From: Spirochaetes bacterium ADurb.Bin133
GTDB taxonomy: Bacteria > Spirochaetota > GWE2-31-10 > MWDO01
NCBI GenBank assembly: GCA_002070605.1
Contig: MWDO01000001.1
Span: 107,193 to 171,192 of the forward strand
Reading direction: 5' to 3'
Length of the DNA: 64,000 nt
Part shown: one piece after another, positions 25,861-34,263 of the stretch
How the letters are laid out: each line of letters opens with the position of its first letter
Numbering within the stretch: the first letter of the stretch is position 1
Made by a program: the position numbers and the translations under genes
Notes under the pieces: generated by a model
The model's input: only the letters and a program-made list of their open reading frames with translations
Told to the model about the DNA's origin: nothing
Database searches by the model: none

Positions 25861-28800
25861 GTAAATTTGACTTTGTACATCTGCACAATCATACCGAGTA
25901 TTCTTTATTAGACGGAATGATTTCGTTAGATACGAAAGAGAAAAAAGATCATAACCTTTTCAGCGCTTTAAAAAAACATAATATGAACGCCGTCGCTATT
26001 ACGGATCACGGAAATATGTTTGGAGCCGTCGAATTTTATAAAAGATGTAAAGAAAGAGATAATAAGATCAAACCGATAATCGGCTCCGAATTTTATATCG
26101 CTCCGGGCTCAAGATTTGACAAAAATCCCCAGAAGAGCAACTCCCACATAGTATTGCTGGCAAAATCAAACGAGGGCTATAAAAATCTGATTAAGTTATC
26201 TTCCTTATCGTATATCGAGGGATTTTATTACAACCCCAGAATCGACAAAGAACTTCTTGAGAAATATTCGGGCGGATTAATTTGTTTGTCCGCGTGTATC
26301 GCCGGAGAAATACCAAAATTAATATTAGAGGGCAAAATAGACGAAGCGGAAAAAAAAGCTTTATACTATAGGGAACTCTTCGGTAAAGATTCGTTTTTTC
26401 TGGAAATGCAAATTCACGGCATAAGGGAAGAGAAAATCGTCGCAAAAGCCTTATACCAGATGTCGATAAAACTTCAGATACCTTTAGTCGCCACTAACGA
26501 TTGTCACTATCTTGAAAGAGAGGACGCCGAGGCTCACGATATTTTATTGTGCATCGGTACAAAAAATAAATTATCAGACCCGAAAAGATTGAAATTTCAT
26601 GGAACGGATTTTTATTTTAAATCGGAAGAGGAGATGTATAGACTCTTTAAAGATATACCCAAATCTCTCTCCAACACTCGCGTTATAGCCGATATGTGTT
26701 CGGTCGACATAAAATTGGGCAATCCCATATTGCCCGATTTTGAAGTGCCGCAAGGATATTCAAAAGAGAGCTATCTGAAAGAGTTATCCGAAAACGGACT
26801 TAAAAAAAGGTATCGTAATCCGGATCAAAACTTAATAAATCGTCTGAATATGGAAATAGACGTTATCAATCGAATGGGCTTTGCCGGATATTTTCTTATA
26901 GTTTGGGATTTTATTAATTACGCCAAAACCAACAATATTTGGGTGGGACCCGGAAGAGGCTCGGGGGCGGGAAGCATAGTCGCTTACAGTCTCGGAATTA
27001 CAAATATCGATCCGATAAAATACGATCTGATTTTTGAAAGATTTTTAAACGAAAAAAGAGTAAGTATGCCGGACTTTGATATAGACTTTTGTCAGGAGAG
27101 AAGGCAGGAGGTTATCGATTACGTAGTCCGAAAATACACCAAAGAAAAGGTGTCGCAAATAGTTACTTTTTCTAAGATGAAAGCCAAAGCCGTTATCAAA
27201 GACGTAGGCAGAGTATTGGACGTCCCGTTAAGCAGAGTAAATCAGATAACAAAATACATAACCGAAGGAAAAGATTTAAAAAAGGAGATAATGGAAACTC
27301 CGGAGTTAAAAGAAATTTTCTATAACGGAACGGATAATGAAAAAAAACTCCTAAACTCCTCAATAAAACTTGAAAAACTATCCAGACACACCTCGGTGCA
27401 CGCCGCGGGCGTCGTTATAGGCAAGAGCGCGATAACGGATTTTGTTCCTCTCCAGATAGTAAAAGATAAGATAAATAAAGGCGGCGATATTATTACTACT
27501 CAATATCCCGGACCGCAACTTGAAGAGTGCGGTTTGGTCAAAATGGACTTTTTGGGATTAATTACGCTGACTTTGATGAGAAACTGTATACAACTCCTCG
27601 AAGATAAGGGAATAACTTTGGATATAAATAATATCCCTTTAGACGATCAGAAAGTTTTCGAGTTGTTTGCTAAGGGGGACGTCGAAGCCATATTCCAATT
27701 TGAAAGTCAGGGAATGAAAAAATATTTAATGAAACTCCGCCCAAACTGCCTTGAAGACCTTATAGCGATGAACGCGCTTTACAGACCCGGTCCTATGAAT
27801 CAAATTGAAACTTATATTAAACGAAAGCATCTTGAAGAGAGAGTAGAATACGACCACCCTCTAGTCGAACCCATACTAAAAGAGACTTACGGCATAATGA
27901 TCTATCAAGAACAGGTAATGAAGATTTCACAAGTAGTAGCCGGTTACGATCTTGGCAGCGCGGATCTATTGAGAAGAGCGATGGGTAAAAAAAAGATCGA
28001 CGAGATGTTGAAAAATAAAAGAATCTTTGTTTACGGCAACGAAGAGGAGCGAAATAAAATAATTGAAGAAAACAGACAGTTATCTCTAGAAAATAAAAAA
28101 CCTAAAGAGGTTCCGCCGGTTATACCCGGGGCGATAAAAAACGGTCTGGACGAGAAGACGGCGACGGCGATATTTGAAAAAATGGAGAAATTTGCCGAAT
28201 ACGGCTTCAACAAGAGCCACGCCGCGGCATACGCCTACGTAGCTTATCAAACCGCCTATTTAAAAGCCTACTACCCGATTGAATTTATGGCTTCGGTGTT
28301 AAATTCGGAAGTCGGCAAACCGGATAAACTTAAATATTACGTACAGAGTTTAAAAGAGCTAAATATTGAACTTTTACCGCCCGACGTTAATTGTTCTCAA
28401 AAGGCGTTTTCCGTTGAAGACGGCAAAATCCGCTACGCTCTTTACGGGATTAAAGGGGTCGGGGAATCGGCCGCCGATAACATCGTCCGTTCAAGACGCG
28501 AAAAAGGCAAATATAAGGATTATAACGATTTTCTGCGCTCTTTAGATCTGCATATAGTAAATAAAGGGGTATTGGAAGCGCTGATATTATCGGGAGCGCT
28601 CGACTCGCTAAAAAAATCCAGAAAATTTATGATGGAAACTCTCAACGATTCAATAAAAGAGGCGATAGATTTTCAGACGGACAAAAGAATCGGTCAAATA
28701 GCTCTTTTTGAGGAGGAGTCGGAAGAGAACGACGTCGCGCCTATAAACGACGACGAATGGGATATAAACGAGAAATTAAAGAGAGAACGGGAGATTCTCG

Positions 28801-29429
28801 GATTTTATCTTTCAGGCAATCCTCTAGACCCTTTTCTACGGGTAATAAAAAGAACGGCGTCGCACAATACAAAATCTCTAAAAAAGATTAACTTAGTAGT
28901 TGAAGAAAGAAAATACTCCTCTCAAATAAAAGTCTCTTTAGCCGGTATTATTACCGAAATAAACGTTTTTCGCGGCGAAAACAACAAAAAATGGGCAAAA
29001 ATAAAAATCGAAGATTTATACGGAGATATAGACGCTTTCGTATATGGGGGGGATAAAGTCGATAATATAATAAATAGTATCGAATTATATAAAATTGTCG
29101 TAATAAAGGGGGCGTATAGAATGTTACAAAACGGAAACAAATCATTAATTGCAGACTCTATGGAGGATATAGAAAAAACCGTCGAGCGGGATATTTCTGA
29201 ATTTCATATTTACTTAAAAGACAAAAAAGTGGTTGACGACGAATTAATCTCTTTTAAGAATACTCTATTGAGTCTGCACGGAAGTTTATCTCTATACTTT
29301 CATATTAAGAGTAAAGAGAATAAAGAATATATAGTTTACTCGAGCGATATAAAAGCTCCAAACGATAAAGAATTCTGCAACCAATTTCAATCAAAGTACG
29401 ATTTTATCGAAAAAATCAGAGTTCTTTAG
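25857..29429 (+). CDS. dnaE: DNA polymerase III alpha subunit DnaE
   Basis: The replicative polymerase, 1190 residues. An N-terminal PHP domain begins FVHLHNHTEYSLLDGM. The polymerase core has WVGPGRGSGAGSIVAYSLG and the catalytic aspartates in MPDFDIDFCQERR (about residues 403-415), then ALYRPGPM and YQEQVMKI. The C-terminal part carries an OB-fold region. After RRAMGKKKIDEMLKNKRIF there is an insertion of about 30 charged residues (YGNEEERNKIIEEN and on) before the conserved GAIKNGL, which I do not recall from model DnaE proteins. The 3' end overlaps the convergent membrane-protein gene by 14 nt. Confidence 0.96.
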   Translation: MSKFDFVHLHNHTEYSLLDGMISLDTKEKKDHNLFSALKKHNMNAVAITDHGNMFGAVEFYKRCKERDNKIKPIIGSEFYIAPGSRFDKNPQKSNSHIVLLAKSNEGYKNLIKLSSLSYIEGFYYNPRIDKELLEKYSGGLICLSACIAGEIPKLILEGKIDEAEKKALYYRELFGKDSFFLEMQIHGIREEKIVAKALYQMSIKLQIPLVATNDCHYLEREDAEAHDILLCIGTKNKLSDPKRLKFHGTDFYFKSEEEMYRLFKDIPKSLSNTRVIADMCSVDIKLGNPILPDFEVPQGYSKESYLKELSENGLKKRYRNPDQNLINRLNMEIDVINRMGFAGYFLIVWDFINYAKTNNIWVGPGRGSGAGSIVAYSLGITNIDPIKYDLIFERFLNEKRVSMPDFDIDFCQERRQEVIDYVVRKYTKEKVSQIVTFSKMKAKAVIKDVGRVLDVPLSRVNQITKYITEGKDLKKEIMETPELKEIFYNGTDNEKKLLNSSIKLEKLSRHTSVHAAGVVIGKSAITDFVPLQIVKDKINKGGDIITTQYPGPQLEECGLVKMDFLGLITLTLMRNCIQLLEDKGITLDINNIPLDDQKVFELFAKGDVEAIFQFESQGMKKYLMKLRPNCLEDLIAMNALYRPGPMNQIETYIKRKHLEERVEYDHPLVEPILKETYGIMIYQEQVMKISQVVAGYDLGSADLLRRAMGKKKIDEMLKNKRIFVYGNEEERNKIIEENRQLSLENKKPKEVPPVIPGAIKNGLDEKTATAIFEKMEKFAEYGFNKSHAAAYAYVAYQTAYLKAYYPIEFMASVLNSEVGKPDKLKYYVQSLKELNIELLPPDVNCSQKAFSVEDGKIRYALYGIKGVGESAADNIVRSRREKGKYKDYNDFLRSLDLHIVNKGVLEALILSGALDSLKKSRKFMMETLNDSIKEAIDFQTDKRIGQIALFEEESEENDVAPINDDEWDINEKLKREREILGFYLSGNPLDPFLRVIKRTASHNTKSLKKINLVVEERKYSSQIKVSLAGIITEINVFRGENNKKWAKIKIEDLYGDIDAFVYGGDKVDNIINSIELYKIVVIKGAYRMLQNGNKSLIADSMEDIEKTVERDISEFHIYLKDKKVVDDELISFKNTLLSLHGSLSLYFHIKSKENKEYIVYSSDIKAPNDKEFCNQFQSKYDFIEKIRVL

Positions 29430-30057
29430 CCGCCTGTTCTTTTTTAAGCCGAACAAGATAGCGAAAAGATAAAATCAGGTATCGCAAATATAATAAAAAC
29501 AAAACGGCGACCGTTAAAAGAGCCGGTATAGAGAGAAACAAAACTTTAGAAGTTATCTCTATATTGTTAAATTTTATAAAACCGCAAATTCTAAAAGTAT
29601 TAAATAGATAATATGGAAGCGCTATTCCAAACAGTATAATACCGGACAAATTTTTCCATTTCCTTGATAATTCGACGTTTTTAAAATATTTTAAACCGTT
29701 CTCCAATATTTTTGAAATAAAAACCAGAGTTAAAGACATAAGAAAAGGTAAGAAACTCTGAATTTCCTGAAATATCTTATATTTAAACAGAAAAAATTCA
29801 AGCAAATTTAAAACAAATATCAAATATATGAATATTTCTGCGACAAACAGATACACAAACGGGTATATGCGTCTTGATATGATAAGTCCGATCATAATAA
29901 GAATCGTTCCTATAATTTCAAATCCAAAAATATTCAAGACGTTAAATTCGTCCAATAAAAAATAAGTAACGTATCTGGGTTTTACGACCCAAAAAATTAT
30001 CCCTATTAAAATAAGTTTAAACGAATTAATTAATTCGTTCGTCTGATTTTTATCCAT
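29416..30057 (-). CDS. Hypothetical polytopic membrane protein
   Basis: A 213-residue protein with about six hydrophobic segments distributed over its whole length (for example LILIGIIFWVV, IIGTILIMIGLII, VAEIFIYLIFVLNL, LLTVAVLFLLYLRYL). No family signature is recognised. The basic C-terminus points to the cytoplasm. GGAGAG lies before the ATG. It stands alone, convergent with dnaE (14-nt tail overlap) and divergent from the mcsA operon. Confidence 0.65.
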   Translation of the reverse strand: MDKNQTNELINSFKLILIGIIFWVVKPRYVTYFLLDEFNVLNIFGFEIIGTILIMIGLIISRRIYPFVYLFVAEIFIYLIFVLNLLEFFLFKYKIFQEIQSFLPFLMSLTLVFISKILENGLKYFKNVELSRKWKNLSGIILFGIALPYYLFNTFRICGFIKFNNIEITSKVLFLSIPALLTVAVLFLLYLRYLILSFRYLVRLKKEQAAKEL

Positions 30058-30153
30058 TTTGTCTCTCCATAAAACTATTTTAACTTATATCACTTTTTTT
30101 TTAAATAGTAGACTAATATTTTGTAAAAATTACTGAATTTTATTATAGTTTTA

Positions 30154-30182
30154 TTGCCTTATGAAGTTTTTTTTTGTATTAT
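30154..30182 (+). promoter_or_regulatory. Promoter of the mcsA-mcsB-clpC operon
   Basis: TTGCCT (30154-30159), a 17-nt spacer and TATTAT (30177-30182), 38 nt before the GTG start of mcsA. No tandem GGTCAAA heptads (CtsR operator) are visible, and no ctsR gene precedes the operon. Confidence 0.5.
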
Positions 30183-30220
30183 TAATATGAAATTTACTTA
30201 ATAACTTTGAGGAATATATA

Positions 30221-30769
30221 GTGGTATGCGATTTGTGTAAAAAAGAAGAGGCGATATTTCATTTTCAGGAGAATTCAAAGTCCGGTAGGAGAAAAATAAA
30301 TTTATGTATGAATTGCGCCTTAAAAAAAGGGTTCAGTTTTTCCATGTTTCAATTTCAAGATATATTAATAGATTTTTTGTTAAATGTTTTCTCGCCCGAT
30401 CAAAACCCCGGACATTCGTTGGGAAACGTAGCGTTTGAAGCGGATATTTGCCCCTCGTGCGGCAGAAGTTTCCATAGCATAGTTGAGACCGGAGAAGTCG
30501 GTTGCTCTATTTGCTATAACGTATATAACGGCTACGTTAGCAATTTTATCTATGCCAAAAATAATTCGCTTAATTATTTGGGCAAATATCCGGCAAGATA
30601 CAGAGAGATAACCGTGCATAGAGAGAAATTGTTAGAGTTAAAAAACGAACTAAACGAATCGATTCTTACTCAAGATTTTATGAAAGCGGCTAAAGTTAGA
30701 GATAAAATTAAGGAGATAAAACGGGAATTTAAGTCGACCAGAAGGCAAAAAGGGAGACTTAATGAATAA
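30221..30769 (+). CDS. mcsA: McsA-like zinc-finger protein with UVR motif
   Basis: A 182-residue adaptor. The N-terminus has paired cysteines (VCDLCKKEEA, LCMNCALKKG) and a second zinc site (CPSCGRSFHS, GCSICYNVY). The C-terminus is a UvrB/UvrC-type helical hairpin (LLELKNELNESILTQDF to RDKIKEIKREF). In Bacillus, McsA activates the arginine kinase McsB and works with ClpC. The start is GTG, seven bases after GAGGAA. It overlaps mcsB by eight bases, so mcsA, mcsB and clpC form one tightly coupled unit. Confidence 0.88.
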   Translation: MVCDLCKKEEAIFHFQENSKSGRRKINLCMNCALKKGFSFSMFQFQDILIDFLLNVFSPDQNPGHSLGNVAFEADICPSCGRSFHSIVETGEVGCSICYNVYNGYVSNFIYAKNNSLNYLGKYPARYREITVHREKLLELKNELNESILTQDFMKAAKVRDKIKEIKREFKSTRRQKGRLNE

Positions 30770-31793
30770 AGTATTGAAAAATACTGACAGTTTGCGCATA
30801 TATTCTCTGCTTTATTCAAAAATCAGACTTGTTCGAAATATCAATAAATATCCTTTTGTAAGTTCTATGAGTAAAGACGAAAAAGATGAAGTTTACGCTC
30901 AACTATTAGATATTTTATCTCGAAACAGTTTAGATTTTTCTCTTTTAAACGATCAAATAAACGATCAAACGGATAACGTTTCAAATATTGATTTTAACTA
31001 CGCTCTCTACTTAGCGGACGAAGAGAGAAAAATCGATAAAAATATCGTATTAGTTAATAAATTCAATACCGTTTTAGATATTAACAGAGGCAATCACATT
31101 GAATTTTATAATTATAGTTTTAAATCCGATTTTTTACATCTGTATAAAAATATAACTACTTTAGAAGAGATCTTTGAAAATTATTTTAATTTTTACGCGA
31201 CTAAGAGATTTGGCTTTCTGTCGCCAAAAATTAACGATACGGGTTTGGGATTAAAAGTTTCGACGGTTCTTCATCTGCCGGGTTTTACGGCGCTCGCAAA
31301 CCGAAACGCTCTTTTTGAAGATTTTAATAAACGGGGTTATGAGATAAAAGAGTGGAAATTTGAAGGAAAATGTTATAAAAACTTTTACGTAGCGTCCTCA
31401 AATTTAAATTTTGGAGTTAGCGAAGATAAACTGCTGGAGAGATTTCAATTAGGCATAAATTCTATTTTGGATATGGAAAATGTCGAATTATTGAAATTTT
31501 ACGACAAGAATAAGGAAGGATTTGTCGATATTATTTTAAGAAGTTACGGAATACTAAGTTACGCGACAAAACTAAAATTTGAAGAAACTATCGAGTATTT
31601 ATCCAATATTCTTATAGGATTAAAACTCGGAACGCTCAAAGTTAAAAACTGGAGTTTATTCGATTTAGGGGAGTTGTTTTCCGCTATCCTTAGTAATAAG
31701 CTGTTGTCGGAGTTTAATAAAACGGATAACGACGAGGCGCAAAGAGAAATTATCAAAAAGTTTATTTCAAATATAGGAGCGATCAATGATTAA
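30762..31793 (+). CDS. mcsB: McsB-family protein with degenerate kinase site (probable pseudokinase)
   Basis: Position and remaining motifs identify a protein-arginine kinase homologue of 343 residues: YSKIRLVRN for SSRIRLARN, TGLGLKVSTVLHLPGF for the nucleotide-binding GTGLRASVMLHLPAL, and RSYGILS (260-266) near the C-terminus. However, the phosphagen-kinase signature NEEDH is NRGNH (108-112), removing both acidic residues and the aspartate. The arginine that follows (HLRI/HIRI) is a glutamate (HIEF), and the GLR arginine is Lys165. It probably cannot phosphorylate arginine and may instead act as a scaffold or phospho-arginine reader. The frame is intact and overlaps mcsA and clpC, so it is not a decaying pseudogene. 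Confidence 0.82.
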   Translation: MNKVLKNTDSLRIYSLLYSKIRLVRNINKYPFVSSMSKDEKDEVYAQLLDILSRNSLDFSLLNDQINDQTDNVSNIDFNYALYLADEERKIDKNIVLVNKFNTVLDINRGNHIEFYNYSFKSDFLHLYKNITTLEEIFENYFNFYATKRFGFLSPKINDTGLGLKVSTVLHLPGFTALANRNALFEDFNKRGYEIKEWKFEGKCYKNFYVASSNLNFGVSEDKLLERFQLGINSILDMENVELLKFYDKNKEGFVDIILRSYGILSYATKLKFEETIEYLSNILIGLKLGTLKVKNWSLFDLGELFSAILSNKLLSEFNKTDNDEAQREIIKKFISNIGAIND

Positions 31794-34263
31794 TAAAGGA
31801 TTCACCAGCAGAGCTAATAAAATAATAAGATTTCTCGCGCAGGAAGAGGCAAAAAAATTTAACGCCGACAAACTTCTGCCGGAACATATAGTATTGGCGA
31901 TTTTTAGAGAACAGGAAGGAGTCGCCGTTAAAACTTTACAATTACTCGGAGCGGATATTTACGACCTCATACTTGACATTGAAGAGTATCTTGAAAAAAG
32001 AAACGGGCCTATGTATCTCGGAGACGTTATACCGTCTCAAGAGGTTCAAAGAATGATCGATTTGAGCATAGACGAGTCGAAAAACATGGGGTATAACTAC
32101 GTCGGAACGGAACATCTTCTTCTTGCCGCTATGCAGGAGCCGGGGTCTTTTATTGCGCAAATTCTTGAGGAACGCGCCATTACCGCAACAAAATTTAGAG
32201 AGGGCGTTATCAAAATTATAGGATTTGGGAAGGTTCTTACAAAAAAAGATACCGCTAAAAAAACCCCCCTTCTCGACGATTTCGGCAGAGATCTGACGCT
32301 TTTAGCAAAAAAAGGGAAACTCGACAAAGTTATCGGAAGAGACGTTGAAATAGAGAGAGTTATTCAGATATTATCGAGAAGAACAAAAAACAATCCGGTA
32401 TTAATTGGCGAACCGGGAGTGGGAAAAACCGCTATCGTCGAGGGGCTTGCTCAAAAAATTGTTGAAAACAACGTTCCTGAAACTTTGATAAACAAAAGAG
32501 TCGTGGTTTTGGATCTCGGACAAATTGTCGCTGGGACAAAGTACCGCGGAGAATTTGAAGATAGAATAAAAAAAATTATGAAAGAGACGACGGAGGCGTC
32601 TAATATTGTCCTTTTTTTAGACGAACTGCACACAATTATTGGAGCCGGCGGCTCTGAAGGGTCTTTAGACGCCTCTAATATGCTAAAACCAGCGCTTTCG
32701 AGAGGAGAATTGCAGTGCATAGGGGCGACGACGCTTAACGAATATAAAAAATACATTGAAAAAGACGCCGCGCTGGAGAGAAGATTTCAACCGATAGTCG
32801 TAGACGAACCGAACGTTAACGATACTATCTCGATACTTAGGGGCATCAAGAATCTTTACGAAGAACATCATAACGTCGTATACACCGACAAGGCTTTGGA
32901 ACTTTCGGCAAAGCTAAGCCATAGATATATTGCCGATCGGTATTTACCCGATAAAGCTATCGATATAATCGACGAAGCGGGTTCGAGAGTAAGATTAAAA
33001 AACTCTACTAAACCGGTTGAGTTGTATATTATCGATAAAGAGATTGAAGATCTTAACGCTAAGAAGAATAGATTGATAAAAGAGCAACTTTTTGAAGAGT
33101 GCGAAGATATAAAAAATCAGATTGACAGACTAACGCTCGATAAAGAAAATATCATTAACGAGTGGCAAAAGAGCAATATGAGAGACAGATTCATAGTAGA
33201 CGAAGAGGATATATTGGAAGTTTTGTCAATTATAACGAAAATTCCTTTATCAAAAATGGTTGAAAAAGATACTCAAAAATTGTTGAATATTGAAAACGAA
33301 CTGCGTAAGCGGGTCGTGGGACAGGACGAACCGATAAAAGTAATAGCCTCGGCAATCAGAAGATCCAGGATGGGGCTTGGTTCAAAAAGAAGACCTACCG
33401 GTTCGTTTATTTTTCTTGGACCTACCGGGGTTGGAAAAACGGAATTAGCCCGATCTCTTGCTAACTTTTTATTTGGCGACGACGACTCCCTGATACGTAT
33501 AGATATGTCCGATTATATGGAAAAACACAACGTTTCAAGACTCGTGGGGGCTCCTCCCGGATACGTAGGCTATGAAGAGGGGGGCGTATTAACGGAAAAA
33601 ATTAGAAGGAAGCCTTATTCGGTAATACTTCTTGACGAAATTGAAAAAGCGCACCCCGACGTTTTCAATATTTTACTTCAGATTTTGGAAGAGGGGGAAA
33701 TTGCCGATAATCTTGGTCATAATATCTCTTTCAGAAATACCATAATAATTATGACAAGCAACGTCGGGGCTCGTCAGATAAACAAAGAGAGCTCTTTAGG
33801 TTTTTTTCAAAATAACGACGGTTCCGAATACAAGGAGATAAAATCCTCCGCGATGAACGAACTAAAAAAATTTTTTAATCCCGAATTTCTTAATAGAATA
33901 GACGAAACGGTGGTGTTTCGCTCTTTGGCAAAAGAGGATTTGATACAAATAGTCGATATTATGTTTGTTGAAACTAAAAACAATTTAAAAGAGAAAAATA
34001 TCGAAATTGAATTAACCGAAGCGGCAAAAAACTTTATCATAGAAAAACGGTACGATAAAAAATATGGAGCCCGTACGCTTAGAAGAGCTATACAAACGGA
34101 TATTTCCGACGCGATATCCTTAGAAATTTTAAACTCGAGGATAAAAGAGGGCGATATTATCGAGATTGGCATTACCGACAACAACCTGACTTTTATAAAA
34201 CGCAACGAAGATTTTCAAGATCAGGTCAAGCCTAAGAAAAAAGTAAAGGTTGCCGTTGACTAG
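31786..34263 (+). CDS. clpC: ATP-dependent Clp protease ATP-binding subunit ClpC
   Basis: An AAA+ unfoldase of 825 residues that feeds substrates to ClpP. A double Clp N-domain (1-150) is followed by the first ATPase (Walker A GEPGVGKT at 208-215, Walker B IVLFLDELHT), a middle segment with a UVR-like helix (EECEDIKNQIDRL), and the second ATPase (GPTGVGKTELARS, VILLDEIEKAHPDVF). AGGAG precedes the ATG inside mcsB. In Bacillus, ClpC is directed by McsB and phospho-arginine, so the altered McsB next to it is notable. The last 14 bases overlap the TPR gene. Confidence 0.95.
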   Translation: MINKGFTSRANKIIRFLAQEEAKKFNADKLLPEHIVLAIFREQEGVAVKTLQLLGADIYDLILDIEEYLEKRNGPMYLGDVIPSQEVQRMIDLSIDESKNMGYNYVGTEHLLLAAMQEPGSFIAQILEERAITATKFREGVIKIIGFGKVLTKKDTAKKTPLLDDFGRDLTLLAKKGKLDKVIGRDVEIERVIQILSRRTKNNPVLIGEPGVGKTAIVEGLAQKIVENNVPETLINKRVVVLDLGQIVAGTKYRGEFEDRIKKIMKETTEASNIVLFLDELHTIIGAGGSEGSLDASNMLKPALSRGELQCIGATTLNEYKKYIEKDAALERRFQPIVVDEPNVNDTISILRGIKNLYEEHHNVVYTDKALELSAKLSHRYIADRYLPDKAIDIIDEAGSRVRLKNSTKPVELYIIDKEIEDLNAKKNRLIKEQLFEECEDIKNQIDRLTLDKENIINEWQKSNMRDRFIVDEEDILEVLSIITKIPLSKMVEKDTQKLLNIENELRKRVVGQDEPIKVIASAIRRSRMGLGSKRRPTGSFIFLGPTGVGKTELARSLANFLFGDDDSLIRIDMSDYMEKHNVSRLVGAPPGYVGYEEGGVLTEKIRRKPYSVILLDEIEKAHPDVFNILLQILEEGEIADNLGHNISFRNTIIIMTSNVGARQINKESSLGFFQNNDGSEYKEIKSSAMNELKKFFNPEFLNRIDETVVFRSLAKEDLIQIVDIMFVETKNNLKEKNIEIELTEAAKNFIIEKRYDKKYGARTLRRAIQTDISDAISLEILNSRIKEGDIIEIGITDNNLTFIKRNEDFQDQVKPKKKVKVAVD

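Noticed and set aside
30100..30220. CtsR-type operator before mcsA
   Set aside because: No tandem GGTCAAA heptads. A TTTGAC...GTCAAA dyad exists in the repeat array at 24860, but it belongs to the element family and lies far from mcsA.
30762..31793. mcsB as a decayed pseudogene
   Set aside because: The frame is intact, overlaps both neighbours, and the conserved blocks outside the active site are kept; a constrained pseudokinase explains it better.
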